Shown here one piece after another: positions 46,338 to 52,854 of a stretch of DNA of 64,000 nt. Under the pieces are notes generated by a model. That model did not search any database. It had not been told where the DNA came from and saw nothing but the letters and a program-made list of their open reading frames with translations. The stretch is from Neobacillus terrae. Lineage in GTDB: Bacteria > Bacillota > Bacilli > Bacillales > Cytobacillaceae. Each line of letters begins with the position of its first letter. Positions within the stretch are counted from its first letter, which is position 1. The DNA is taken from contig NZ_JAAOEO010000003.1 in NCBI RefSeq assembly GCF_011393025.1, forward strand, positions 248,001 to 312,000, written 5' to 3'. Both the position numbers and the translations under genes were made by a program.

Positions 46338-46877
46338 TTAATGACATCTAAAAGACCGGATTCTGTTTAAATCTGTTCCATAATATATCCAGCCATTTCT
46401 CTGCCAGCGATAACCAGCAACAGATGTACGGCCTACATAGGTTGGATAGAACCAAAAGCCCCTTCCGGTACGCAGCCATATATAAGTAAACCTATAAAGA
46501 CATCTCCTGATGCCTCCTGGATCAACCGCAAAAGTCTGGGCCGTTTCTTGCGGGATTATGGATGGAGGAGGAGTGGATGGCGGTCCACCAGCATGATGGC
46601 CCCCACCTGGAAATTGGCCTCCTCCTGGGAATTGTCCACCACCGGGGAACTGACCTCCTCCAGGGAACTGACCTCCACCGGGAAATTGGCCTCCTCCAGG
46701 AAACTGGCCTCCTCCGGGAAACTGGCCTCCTCCGGGAAACTGGCCTCCTCCATGGGTTCCGCCACCCTGCTGCCTTTGATCTCCAAGAAATTGCTCGGTA
46801 CTATAAACATCGTAGGTTTGAAACATATCATTATTCAATTGCCAATCGGGCAAAAATGGTCCGAATCGATAATCCAA
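46338..46877 (-). CDS. Gly-rich GGGQFP hexapeptide-repeat protein
   Basis: This 179-residue protein has three parts: an N-terminal 40 residues rich in aromatic and acidic residues, eight perfect GGGQFP repeats (residues about 43-92) and a Pro-rich linker, then a conserved-looking C-terminal domain of about 65 residues with DPGGIRRCLYRFTYIWL and many Arg, Tyr and Trp. The start is TTG, seven bases after AGGGGG. There is no signal peptide. Similar aromatic-rich C-termini occur in spore surface or coat-associated proteins of Bacillus, but I cannot name a family. The 18-nt repeat unit spans 46609-46752. Confidence 0.65.
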   Translation of the reverse strand: MDYRFGPFLPDWQLNNDMFQTYDVYSTEQFLGDQRQQGGGTHGGGQFPGGGQFPGGGQFPGGGQFPGGGQFPGGGQFPGGGQFPGGGQFPGGGHHAGGPPSTPPPSIIPQETAQTFAVDPGGIRRCLYRFTYIWLRTGRGFWFYPTYVGRTSVAGYRWQRNGWIYYGTDLNRIRSFRCH

Positions 46878-46960
46878 ATGTATTCCCCCTAAAACTGTAT
46901 TCTTTTTAGGGTATTCAAAACGCCCAAATTGGTGATTTTGCCCTTTTTAAACATGCTTTT

Positions 46961-47269
46961 TTAATAAACGCCGGTTTGTACCATAACTGAGGCGTGAATT
47001 CCCTTCTCCGGGTTGTATAATAACTCAACAAGAAGATTCGCTGCTATAAAATTATGATACTCCTGCAGATATTCTGCTATAGCATCCACCACATCGTGTT
47101 CATTAAGATGTCTCTCCACAGAACCTTCAGCCCTAGCCGCGGCAGAAATTCCGAGATTTTCGTCATAACGCAAGTCCGCCTCAACATATTGCGGTTCAGT
47201 CCGGTCCCTGTAAGCTGCATAAACACAAACGCTATCTACAACATCCTGTTCATTCAAAAATAACTCCAT
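46961..47269 (-). CDS. DUF2653 family protein (YxcD-like)
   Basis: A 102-residue protein with the DUF2653 pattern: an N-terminal ELFLNEQDVVDSVCVYAA and an internal near-copy (RHLNEHDVVDAIAEYLQ), so it is built from two similar halves. No membrane segment is present. AAGGAGAG precedes the ATG. Function unknown; the family is limited to Bacillaceae and related groups. Confidence 0.8.
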   Translation of the reverse strand: MELFLNEQDVVDSVCVYAAYRDRTEPQYVEADLRYDENLGISAAARAEGSVERHLNEHDVVDAIAEYLQEYHNFIAANLLVELLYNPEKGIHASVMVQTGVY

Positions 47270-47281
47270 ATTGAACTCTCC

Positions 47282-47731
47282 TTAATATCGTCTTCTTGAA
47301 AAAATACCTTTAATAATACGGACAATGATCAGAATAATTACAATATCAAGCAGTATTGGGAAGATTGAAAAGCCTGTCCCATATCCTCCCATGCCAAATC
47401 CTCCGCCGCCGAAAGGATGCAGCATGCTTCCTAGTAATGCTCCGGCACCAAAGGCTGCCCCATGTGATAAAATGCTGCCGGTTCTGGACTTTTGCTGATT
47501 ATTGTTATTGTATTTTGACCTAGTATTCGGATTTTGCGTTACGTTTCCGGATGGCTTTTTATATCCTGATCGGTAGGTACTGCCGCTTCTTGTACCGCTA
47601 AGACTTCCTGTTGAATGTGTTATTGAGCTGTGTCCACCATAACTGCTGCCGCCGCCGAATCTCTTTGCCTCAGCAAAGCTTGGCAGTGTTAAGCTGAAGG
47701 CCACCAGCCAAATTAACCATGCTTTTTTCAC
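47282..47731 (-). CDS. Secreted or membrane-anchored Gly/Ser-rich protein
   Basis: This 149-residue protein begins with a typical signal peptide (MKKAWLIWLVAFSLTLPSFAEA). A Ser/Gly/Thr/Asn-rich region follows to residue about 85, then a Gly-rich hydrophobic stretch (HGAAFGAGALLGSML) and a C-terminal helix (FPILLDIVIILIIVRIIKGIF) with an Arg tail. The layout recalls TPM-associated or surface low-complexity proteins; no enzyme motif is seen. GTG eight bases after GAGGAG was chosen as the start. It lies 12 bp upstream of the DUF2653 gene and is likely co-transcribed. Confidence 0.7.
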   Translation of the reverse strand: MKKAWLIWLVAFSLTLPSFAEAKRFGGGSSYGGHSSITHSTGSLSGTRSGSTYRSGYKKPSGNVTQNPNTRSKYNNNNQQKSRTGSILSHGAAFGAGALLGSMLHPFGGGGFGMGGYGTGFSIFPILLDIVIILIIVRIIKGIFSRRRY

Positions 47732-47848
47732 TGTCAACACTCCTCTTCGTTGTGTTTAATATTTTTTACCATATACCCATTTCCAATCGGGATAAGCTTT
47801 TGTCCTTATTTTTTTCCGAATAATAGAGAGATCTTCCCTCTTTCTTCA

Positions 47849-47899
47849 CAAAATAAAAGCATAAGTTCTCCAATAAGGAAGGAAGCTTATGCCTTTATT
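47849..47899 (-). terminator. Terminator of the double P-loop ATPase gene
   Basis: GCATAAG pairs with CTTATGC over a long loop, followed on the minus strand by TTTTATTTT. Confidence 0.5.
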
Positions 47900-47947
47900 T
47901 TAATATAATTTTTAAGTTTAAGTGAAGTTATTGCTTGATTAGCTTTA

Positions 47948-49051
47948 TTAAAAGGTATTAACCTGTGCCATTTTTCCAATTTCCCTGCTAACCTTTTGCT
48001 GTATCTGTTCAACAACCGAAAAGTCCATTGCAGCAATATATATTTCTTCCAGTTCATCATGCAGGGCCTTGGCTTTTGCCAGACAGGCTGTAGACTCATT
48101 CATCTTATTTTTATAATCCAAAGCAATCCTGGCAATTTCATCTTCAAAAATTTCATCTGTGCCTGGTGCAATTAATGTTTCGTACATATCAATTATTTCA
48201 TCACCATCGCGGCTTGGGAAATATTCATGAGGTGCAGTGCTATCAAAAATCGCAATTCCCAGTTCGCGGAAAATAACCATATCCAGGCTGTGAGGGTCAA
48301 ATCCACAGTGGTAAACTTCTGTATCAACGCCTCTTTCTTCAGCAGCAGAAGCCAGTTTTTTCAGCAAGGTTGATTTACCCGATCCAGGACGTCCCTTGAT
48401 AAAGTATCTTTTTGGAATATCCTCGGTTAGATTTGGCACAAAGTCAACAGCACCCTTTGGTGTTGCTGCTCCAAGGAAACGATCCTTTATAATCGATTTT
48501 TTATTTAAATTTATCTTTCCAAAAAATTGAGTAATTAACTTAGAGGTTAATTGATTGGCTTTTTCAAAGTCCATGCTTCCTATATAGATTTTTTCCCAGT
48601 CATCATGGATTTTCAATGCTTCACCAAAGCCTGCATAGGCCCCTTTAAAGGATTCCCGGATTTGGCTGGTCAGTTTTTGGATGGTATCCTTTTTATCCCT
48701 CAGACTTGCAGTATCCCAAGCTTCGCCGAGATTTACGTATTCCTCAATGGCCCCAGGCGCACTTGGCTCAATAACATGTGGTGCTGTTCCATCTACAATG
48801 CCTACTCCTAATGCGGGGATAATAATGCCGTCTATCGAATTATTATCGGAGGAACAATGAAGAAGCTCAATATCAAAGCCTTTTTCGGTCCACTCTTTCC
48901 CAATGTTTTTCATAAATGTTGACTTACCCGTTCCAGGGCCGCCCTTTAAAATAAACAGACGCTCAAGCCCTGCAAGGTTGGAATCATACAGGCTATAGAA
49001 GCCTCTGCATGTATTTCCTCCAGCAAAATAGTTTCTGATTTTCCCTGCCAC
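47948..49051 (-). CDS. Tandem P-loop ATPase (PRK06851-type)
   Basis: This 367-residue protein is an internal duplication. Each half has a Walker A (FILKGGPGTGKSTFMKN near residue 35 and [17 protein letters not shown] near residue 220) followed by a similar segment (ELLHCSSDNNSIDGIIIP / EVYHCGFDPHSLDMVIF) and a TAPH motif. It matches an uncharacterised Bacillus/Clostridium ATPase family. The start is GTG, eight bases after AAAGGAG. No partner gene is adjacent. The function is unknown. Confidence 0.75.
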   Translation of the reverse strand: MAGKIRNYFAGGNTCRGFYSLYDSNLAGLERLFILKGGPGTGKSTFMKNIGKEWTEKGFDIELLHCSSDNNSIDGIIIPALGVGIVDGTAPHVIEPSAPGAIEEYVNLGEAWDTASLRDKKDTIQKLTSQIRESFKGAYAGFGEALKIHDDWEKIYIGSMDFEKANQLTSKLITQFFGKINLNKKSIIKDRFLGAATPKGAVDFVPNLTEDIPKRYFIKGRPGSGKSTLLKKLASAAEERGVDTEVYHCGFDPHSLDMVIFRELGIAIFDSTAPHEYFPSRDGDEIIDMYETLIAPGTDEIFEDEIARIALDYKNKMNESTACLAKAKALHDELEEIYIAAMDFSVVEQIQQKVSREIGKMAQVNTF

Positions 49052-49184
49052 TTAAATCACTCCTTTAAGATGACATAGCCTTATTGTCTTCACTATCTTA
49101 TGCCGGTGGGACGCAATGGGTGAATGCCTAGTGCAAAAAAATTTTATAATTTTTTTGGCTCTGTTAAGCTTGATTGTTTATTTT

Positions 49185-49350
49185 CGCTCTAAGACACTCG
49201 CTTTCCGCGCTGGCGGTTCGGGAGCCTCCTCGTCACCTTCGCTCCTGCGGGGTCTCCCCTGACCCGCTTTTCCCGCTGGAGTCTCGCATATTTTGCTTGC
49301 TGTTTCTTCAATTTGCAACATTCTTTTAGATAAGAGCCTTTACGAAATCG
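49185..49350. repeat. Intergenic repeat, copy 2 (family B, full length)
   Basis: It starts at GACACTCGCTTTCCGC, has a GC-rich middle (GGCGGTTCGGGAGCCTCCTC, GGGTCTCCCC) and ends in GGAGTCTCGCA, CAATTTGC and AAGAGCCTT. The 27790 copy has the same ends. The 49052-49445 gap holds no gene. Confidence 0.55.
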
Positions 49351-49445
49351 ATATTAACCCATTGTTGATATTCGCTAAATCCGCTCCCATTCAGTGTACC
49401 AACCACCGAGGAGTATCACCCGGTTGCCAGTTTTTTCAGTGCCTT

Positions 49446-49925
49446 TTATTTAATTAGATCTGTAATTTCCGACCGTGTGATCTGCTGCAGTTCTTTAATT
49501 GCTAAATGAATCTGTACGCCAATTTTACCACCGCTAACCACAATGGAATCAAGTTGATTGGCACTGCTATCAATAAAGGTCCTGTAATCCTTTTTCATAC
49601 CAATAGGAGAACAGCCGCCCCGAATATATCCAGTCCATTTTTGTATATCCTTTACGGGAATCATCTCAACCTTTTTCTCCCCTGCAGCCTTTGCCGCCTT
49701 TTTTAAGTCCAGCTCCTGCTCAACAGGAATAACAAACACAAAGATTTCTCTGCTTGTTCCTTGCGCTACAAGAGTTTTATAAACCTCTTCTGTCTTCCTG
49801 CCAATTTTACCGGCTACCGAAATGCCATCAATTTTTCCATCCGCGCTGTCATATGTAATCGATTCATATGGGACTTTTTTTGCATCTAATTTTCTCATTG
49901 CATTGGTTTTTCCTTGTGCCACCAT
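49446..49925 (-). CDS. ybaK: Cys-tRNA(Pro)/Cys-tRNA(Cys) deacylase YbaK
   Basis: YbaK removes cysteine from mischarged tRNA-Pro. The 159-residue protein has the YbaK/ProX fold: TNAMRKLDAKKVPYE, the KTLVAQG loop with the catalytic-type Lys, and GGCSPIGMKKD, matching the conserved GxxxP loop. ATG at MVAQGK was chosen, six bases after AAGGAGG; an earlier ATG directly abuts the site. Confidence 0.9.
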   Translation of the reverse strand: MVAQGKTNAMRKLDAKKVPYESITYDSADGKIDGISVAGKIGRKTEEVYKTLVAQGTSREIFVFVIPVEQELDLKKAAKAAGEKKVEMIPVKDIQKWTGYIRGGCSPIGMKKDYRTFIDSSANQLDSIVVSGGKIGVQIHLAIKELQQITRSEITDLIK

Positions 49926-49990
49926 TGCCATCCTCCTTAGAAAACCTTGGCATTCGCCAAGTCTTTTTGGCGGATGCCCTAGTTTTGTTT

Positions 49991-50027
49991 ATGCGTTCAT
50001 GATTTATGGATATAAATTCTGATTAGC
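49991..50027. repeat. Short palindromic repeat, copy 3 (family P, reversed)
   Basis: The reverse complement equals the 35110-35146 copy at 35 of 37 positions, including the flanking GCTAAT and GAACGCAT. Confidence 0.6.
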
Positions 50028-50031
50028 CATA

Positions 50032-50058
50032 GAAAAAGGGGTTCAGTTTCCTGAACCC
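50032..50058 (-). terminator. Terminator of the glucosidase gene
   Basis: GGGTTCAG pairs perfectly with CTGAACCC over a 4-base loop; CTTTTTC follows on the minus strand. Confidence 0.85.
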
Positions 50059-50075
50059 ACTTCCGCTTTTCTTTA

Positions 50076-51737
50076 TTATAATCTATATACCCTTGCCTCA
50101 TAAGGTTTTAGCTCAAGTTTTTCAAGATCGTGGTGCTCTTCAACTGAATAATTGTTTAACAGCAGATTCTCATGTGAAAGAATGATACCGTCAGCTTTGA
50201 ACACAGCATCATTTTTTGTTAGATTTGCAATAACAATTACCTTATCATCCGGGCTTGTTCTTGTATAAGCATATACCTGCAGATCTTTTTCCATTAATAA
50301 ATCATATTGGCCGTAGGTGAAAACCTTATTTTCCTTTTTTAAGGCGATCATGTTTTTGTAAAAAGAAAGAATGGATTTTTCCTGAGCCAGCTGTGATTCT
50401 ACATTAATCCCAGGGAAATTTGGATTTACCTTTATCCATGGGGTACCGGTTGTAAACCCTGCATTTTCTTCTGCAGACCACTGCATTGGTGTCCGGCTGT
50501 TATCTCGTGAGGATGTCCAGATGATTTGCATAATATCCTCATGAGACACACCCTCTTCCCTTTTAATCCTGTACATGTTTTTGATTGCCACATCATCGTA
50601 ATCATCAATGGAAGGAAAATGCACATTGGTCATGCCGATTTCCTGTCCCTGATAAATAAAGGGCATGCCCTGCATTAAAAAATACATCGCTCCCAGGGAA
50701 GTAGCACTTTCTTTCCAGTACTCTCCATCATTTCCCCAGGTGGAAACGATGCGAGGCTTATCATGGTTTTCAATGAAAAGAGCGTTCCAGCCATCTTTTT
50801 CATTGCCCTTTTGCCACTTAGTCAGTGTTTTTTTCAGGCCAATTACATCCAGATCCTTCTTCTTCACTGCATCCCATAAATCCAAGTGTTGAAACTGGAA
50901 TACCATGTTCATTTTTCCTGTTTCCTCGCCAACCCACAGATGGGCCTCATCCACAGTAACACCATTGGCTTCACCAACAGTCATGACATCATAGTTCCCA
51001 TACGTTTTAGCCTGCATTTCAGTAAGAAAGTCATGGATTCCTTCCTGGTTCATATGCATGTCAAACGAAGCTACATATTTTTCAGCTTTCGGATTTGGCA
51101 TATCCGGAAGGCCTGGGCGTCTTTTAATATGGCTTATAGCATCGATGCGGAAACCATCGATTCCCTTATCCAGCCACCAGTTCATCATGCTGTAAATAGC
51201 CTCGCGAACCTCCGGGTTTTCCCAGTTAAGGTCTGGCTGTCTTCTGGAGAATACATGGCAATAATATTGGCCAGTATTTTCATCATATTCCCAAGCAGAT
51301 CCACCAAAAATACTTTCCCAGTTATTTGGTTCCGCTCCGTCCTTACCATCTCTCCAAATATACCAATCACGCTTCGGGTTATCCTTGGAAGAACGTGATT
51401 CAATAAACCATTTATGTTCGTCGCTTGTATGATTTGGAACCAAGTCAATAATCAGCTTCATTTCGCGTTCATGAACACTTTTAAGAAGCTGATCGAAATC
51501 TTCCATTGTTCCAAATTCATCCATAATTTCCTGGTAGTCTGAAATGTCATATCCATTGTCATCGTTTGGTGACTTATACATAGGGCAAATCCAAATGACA
51601 TCGATGCCCAAATCCTTTATATAATCAAGCCTTTGAATGATTCCATTAAGGTCGCCAATTCCATCGCCGTTAGAATCCTGAAAGCTTCGAGGATAAATTT
51701 GATATCCCACAGCTTCTTTCCACCATATTTTCTTCAT
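50076..51737 (-). CDS. malL: Oligo-1,6-glucosidase / alpha-glucosidase (GH13)
   Basis: This cytoplasmic enzyme splits alpha-1,6 or alpha-1,4 bonds of isomaltose, maltose or sucrose-type oligosaccharides. It is a full 553-residue GH13 protein: Ca-binding DSNGDGIGDL (21-30), DLVPNHTSDEH, GFRIDAISH with nucleophile Asp199, TVGEANG with acid/base Glu256, and ENHDKPRIVS. These residues align with B. subtilis MalL. AAGGTGA precedes the ATG. No transporter or regulator gene is adjacent. Two candidate carbon-control sites lie upstream. Confidence 0.92.
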   Translation of the reverse strand: MKKIWWKEAVGYQIYPRSFQDSNGDGIGDLNGIIQRLDYIKDLGIDVIWICPMYKSPNDDNGYDISDYQEIMDEFGTMEDFDQLLKSVHEREMKLIIDLVPNHTSDEHKWFIESRSSKDNPKRDWYIWRDGKDGAEPNNWESIFGGSAWEYDENTGQYYCHVFSRRQPDLNWENPEVREAIYSMMNWWLDKGIDGFRIDAISHIKRRPGLPDMPNPKAEKYVASFDMHMNQEGIHDFLTEMQAKTYGNYDVMTVGEANGVTVDEAHLWVGEETGKMNMVFQFQHLDLWDAVKKKDLDVIGLKKTLTKWQKGNEKDGWNALFIENHDKPRIVSTWGNDGEYWKESATSLGAMYFLMQGMPFIYQGQEIGMTNVHFPSIDDYDDVAIKNMYRIKREEGVSHEDIMQIIWTSSRDNSRTPMQWSAEENAGFTTGTPWIKVNPNFPGINVESQLAQEKSILSFYKNMIALKKENKVFTYGQYDLLMEKDLQVYAYTRTSPDDKVIVIANLTKNDAVFKADGIILSHENLLLNNYSVEEHHDLEKLELKPYEARVYRL

Positions 51738-51784
51738 ATTTTCACCTTCCGAATCTATCTAATTGCAAGAATTTCCGAATCAGC

Positions 51785-51796
51785 GCAACCGTTTGC
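51785..51796. promoter_or_regulatory. LacI-family-type operator upstream of malL
   Basis: GCAACCGTTTGC is an inverted repeat around CG with one mismatched pair, typical of LacI/GalR operators, about 50 bp before the malL start. Confidence 0.35.
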
Positions 51797-51840
51797 ATTT
51801 TCTTTTAATAAAAAAAGCGCATTTCACGCTAGTAGCTATA

Positions 51841-51854
51841 GTTTAACGCTTACA
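51841..51854. promoter_or_regulatory. cre-like site upstream of malL
   Basis: On the minus strand TGTAAGCGTTAAAC matches the CcpA consensus at 12 of 14 positions, about 105 bp before the malL start codon. Confidence 0.35.
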
Positions 51855-51900
51855 TGGCAATTTATCAATAAGAAAAATGGTACAATGACTAGACATTTAT

Positions 51901-51932
51901 AAATAAAAATCCAGTGCTCTTTGCACTGGATT
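51901..51932 (-). terminator. Terminator of the HELGH gene
   Basis: AATCCAGTGC pairs perfectly with GCACTGGATT across five bases, followed on the minus strand by TTTTATTT. The stem touches the stop codon. Confidence 0.85.
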
Positions 51933-52383
51933 AGGCAGTTTGAAGCTCAATACTCTCATAATAAGGTTTAAGTGAATGGAAAATGATTTTCTTTACAAAT
52001 GCCCTGCTGATTTCCGGAATCAGTTTTTGTGCATACTTCCAGGCGTTCTTTTCAATTAAAAAGGCAATTTTGCTCTTGTCAGATTCATTGCTGGTCTCAT
52101 CATATAAATCGGCTAGCGCAGAAAGATGCCGATCCTGGGAGTGGCCTAATTCATGGGCAAAAATAACGGCCAGATAATCTTTAAATTGATCAAGAGAACC
52201 AAAAAGCTGCATGCATTGTTCTTTGATTTCTTCTATATATAAAGTTATGGTATGAGTGCTCATTGTATATTTACCCCCGGCCAGCCTTCCGCCAGGAAAA
52301 TGGGAATCAATCTTTACCCCTACACCGCTTCCGGAGCGCATCAAAATTGATTGGATCACTGTCTCTATCTCTGTATGTTCCAC
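51931..52383 (-). CDS. Predicted zinc metallopeptidase-like protein (HELGH motif)
   Basis: The 150-residue protein contains FAHELGHSQDRH, an HExxH zinc-binding motif with further His residues. The N-terminal half has short strands (GVGVKIDSHF, STHTITLYIEEI) and the C-terminal half is helical. This resembles the ImmA/IrrE (M78) or SprT-like minimal metallopeptidase layout but I cannot place it in a named family. There is no signal peptide. The start is GTG after GGAG. No helix-turn-helix partner gene is adjacent, unlike typical ImmA. Confidence 0.6.
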   Translation of the reverse strand: MEHTEIETVIQSILMRSGSGVGVKIDSHFPGGRLAGGKYTMSTHTITLYIEEIKEQCMQLFGSLDQFKDYLAVIFAHELGHSQDRHLSALADLYDETSNESDKSKIAFLIEKNAWKYAQKLIPEISRAFVKKIIFHSLKPYYESIELQTA

Positions 52384-52610
52384 TTTCTTCTATCTCCTCT
52401 CGTACGTTGAGCAATTATAAATGAACGGTTCTCAAAAATAAAGCAACCTATTTACCCTATCCTATGTTGTGGAAACGCTTTTTTTATAGTGCTTTAGAAC
52501 CTTTTTTAGTGTTGAAAGTACTAGCTCCTTTTTATAATTATCGGCTCGAAAACGACTTTTTAGTACCCTTTTTTGAAAAATCCACTATTACGGATCCTTA
52601 GTTGCTATGC

Positions 52611-52648
52611 CTTCAGAATTAATATATTTATATTCTGATTAGCCAAAT
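52611..52648. repeat. Short palindromic repeat, copy 4 (family P)
   Basis: CTTCAGAATTAATATATTTA then TATTCTGATTAGCC keeps the arms of the family with a changed centre. It is the only notable element in the gene-free stretch 52384-52792, which otherwise shows no frame of interest. Confidence 0.5.
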
Positions 52649-52792
52649 AAAAAGCGTTCCAATTGGAAAACTTTTTTCTAAGATATTTCTCCATGCAGAC
52701 GACCCTATTTTTGCCTTTATAGATCAGATGAAAGACCATTCTACTGCCCGTAAAACTAGTTGGTCTTTGACGAACTGATGAGAATTCCCTTT

Positions 52793-52834
52793 AAAAAACA
52801 AAGAGGAAGTGCCAGTCTGTGGCACTTCCTCTTT
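52793..52834 (-). terminator. Terminator of the S8 protease gene
   Basis: A 15-bp perfect stem (AAAGAGGAAGTGCCA / TGGCACTTCCTCTTT) with a five-base loop; T-rich on the minus strand. Confidence 0.9.
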
Positions 52835-52854
52835 TATTATAGTATTCCTAAGCT

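Noticed and set aside
52455..52480. cre-like TGGAAACGCTTTTT upstream of the HELGH gene
   Set aside because: Three mismatches to the consensus and lack of palindromic symmetry.
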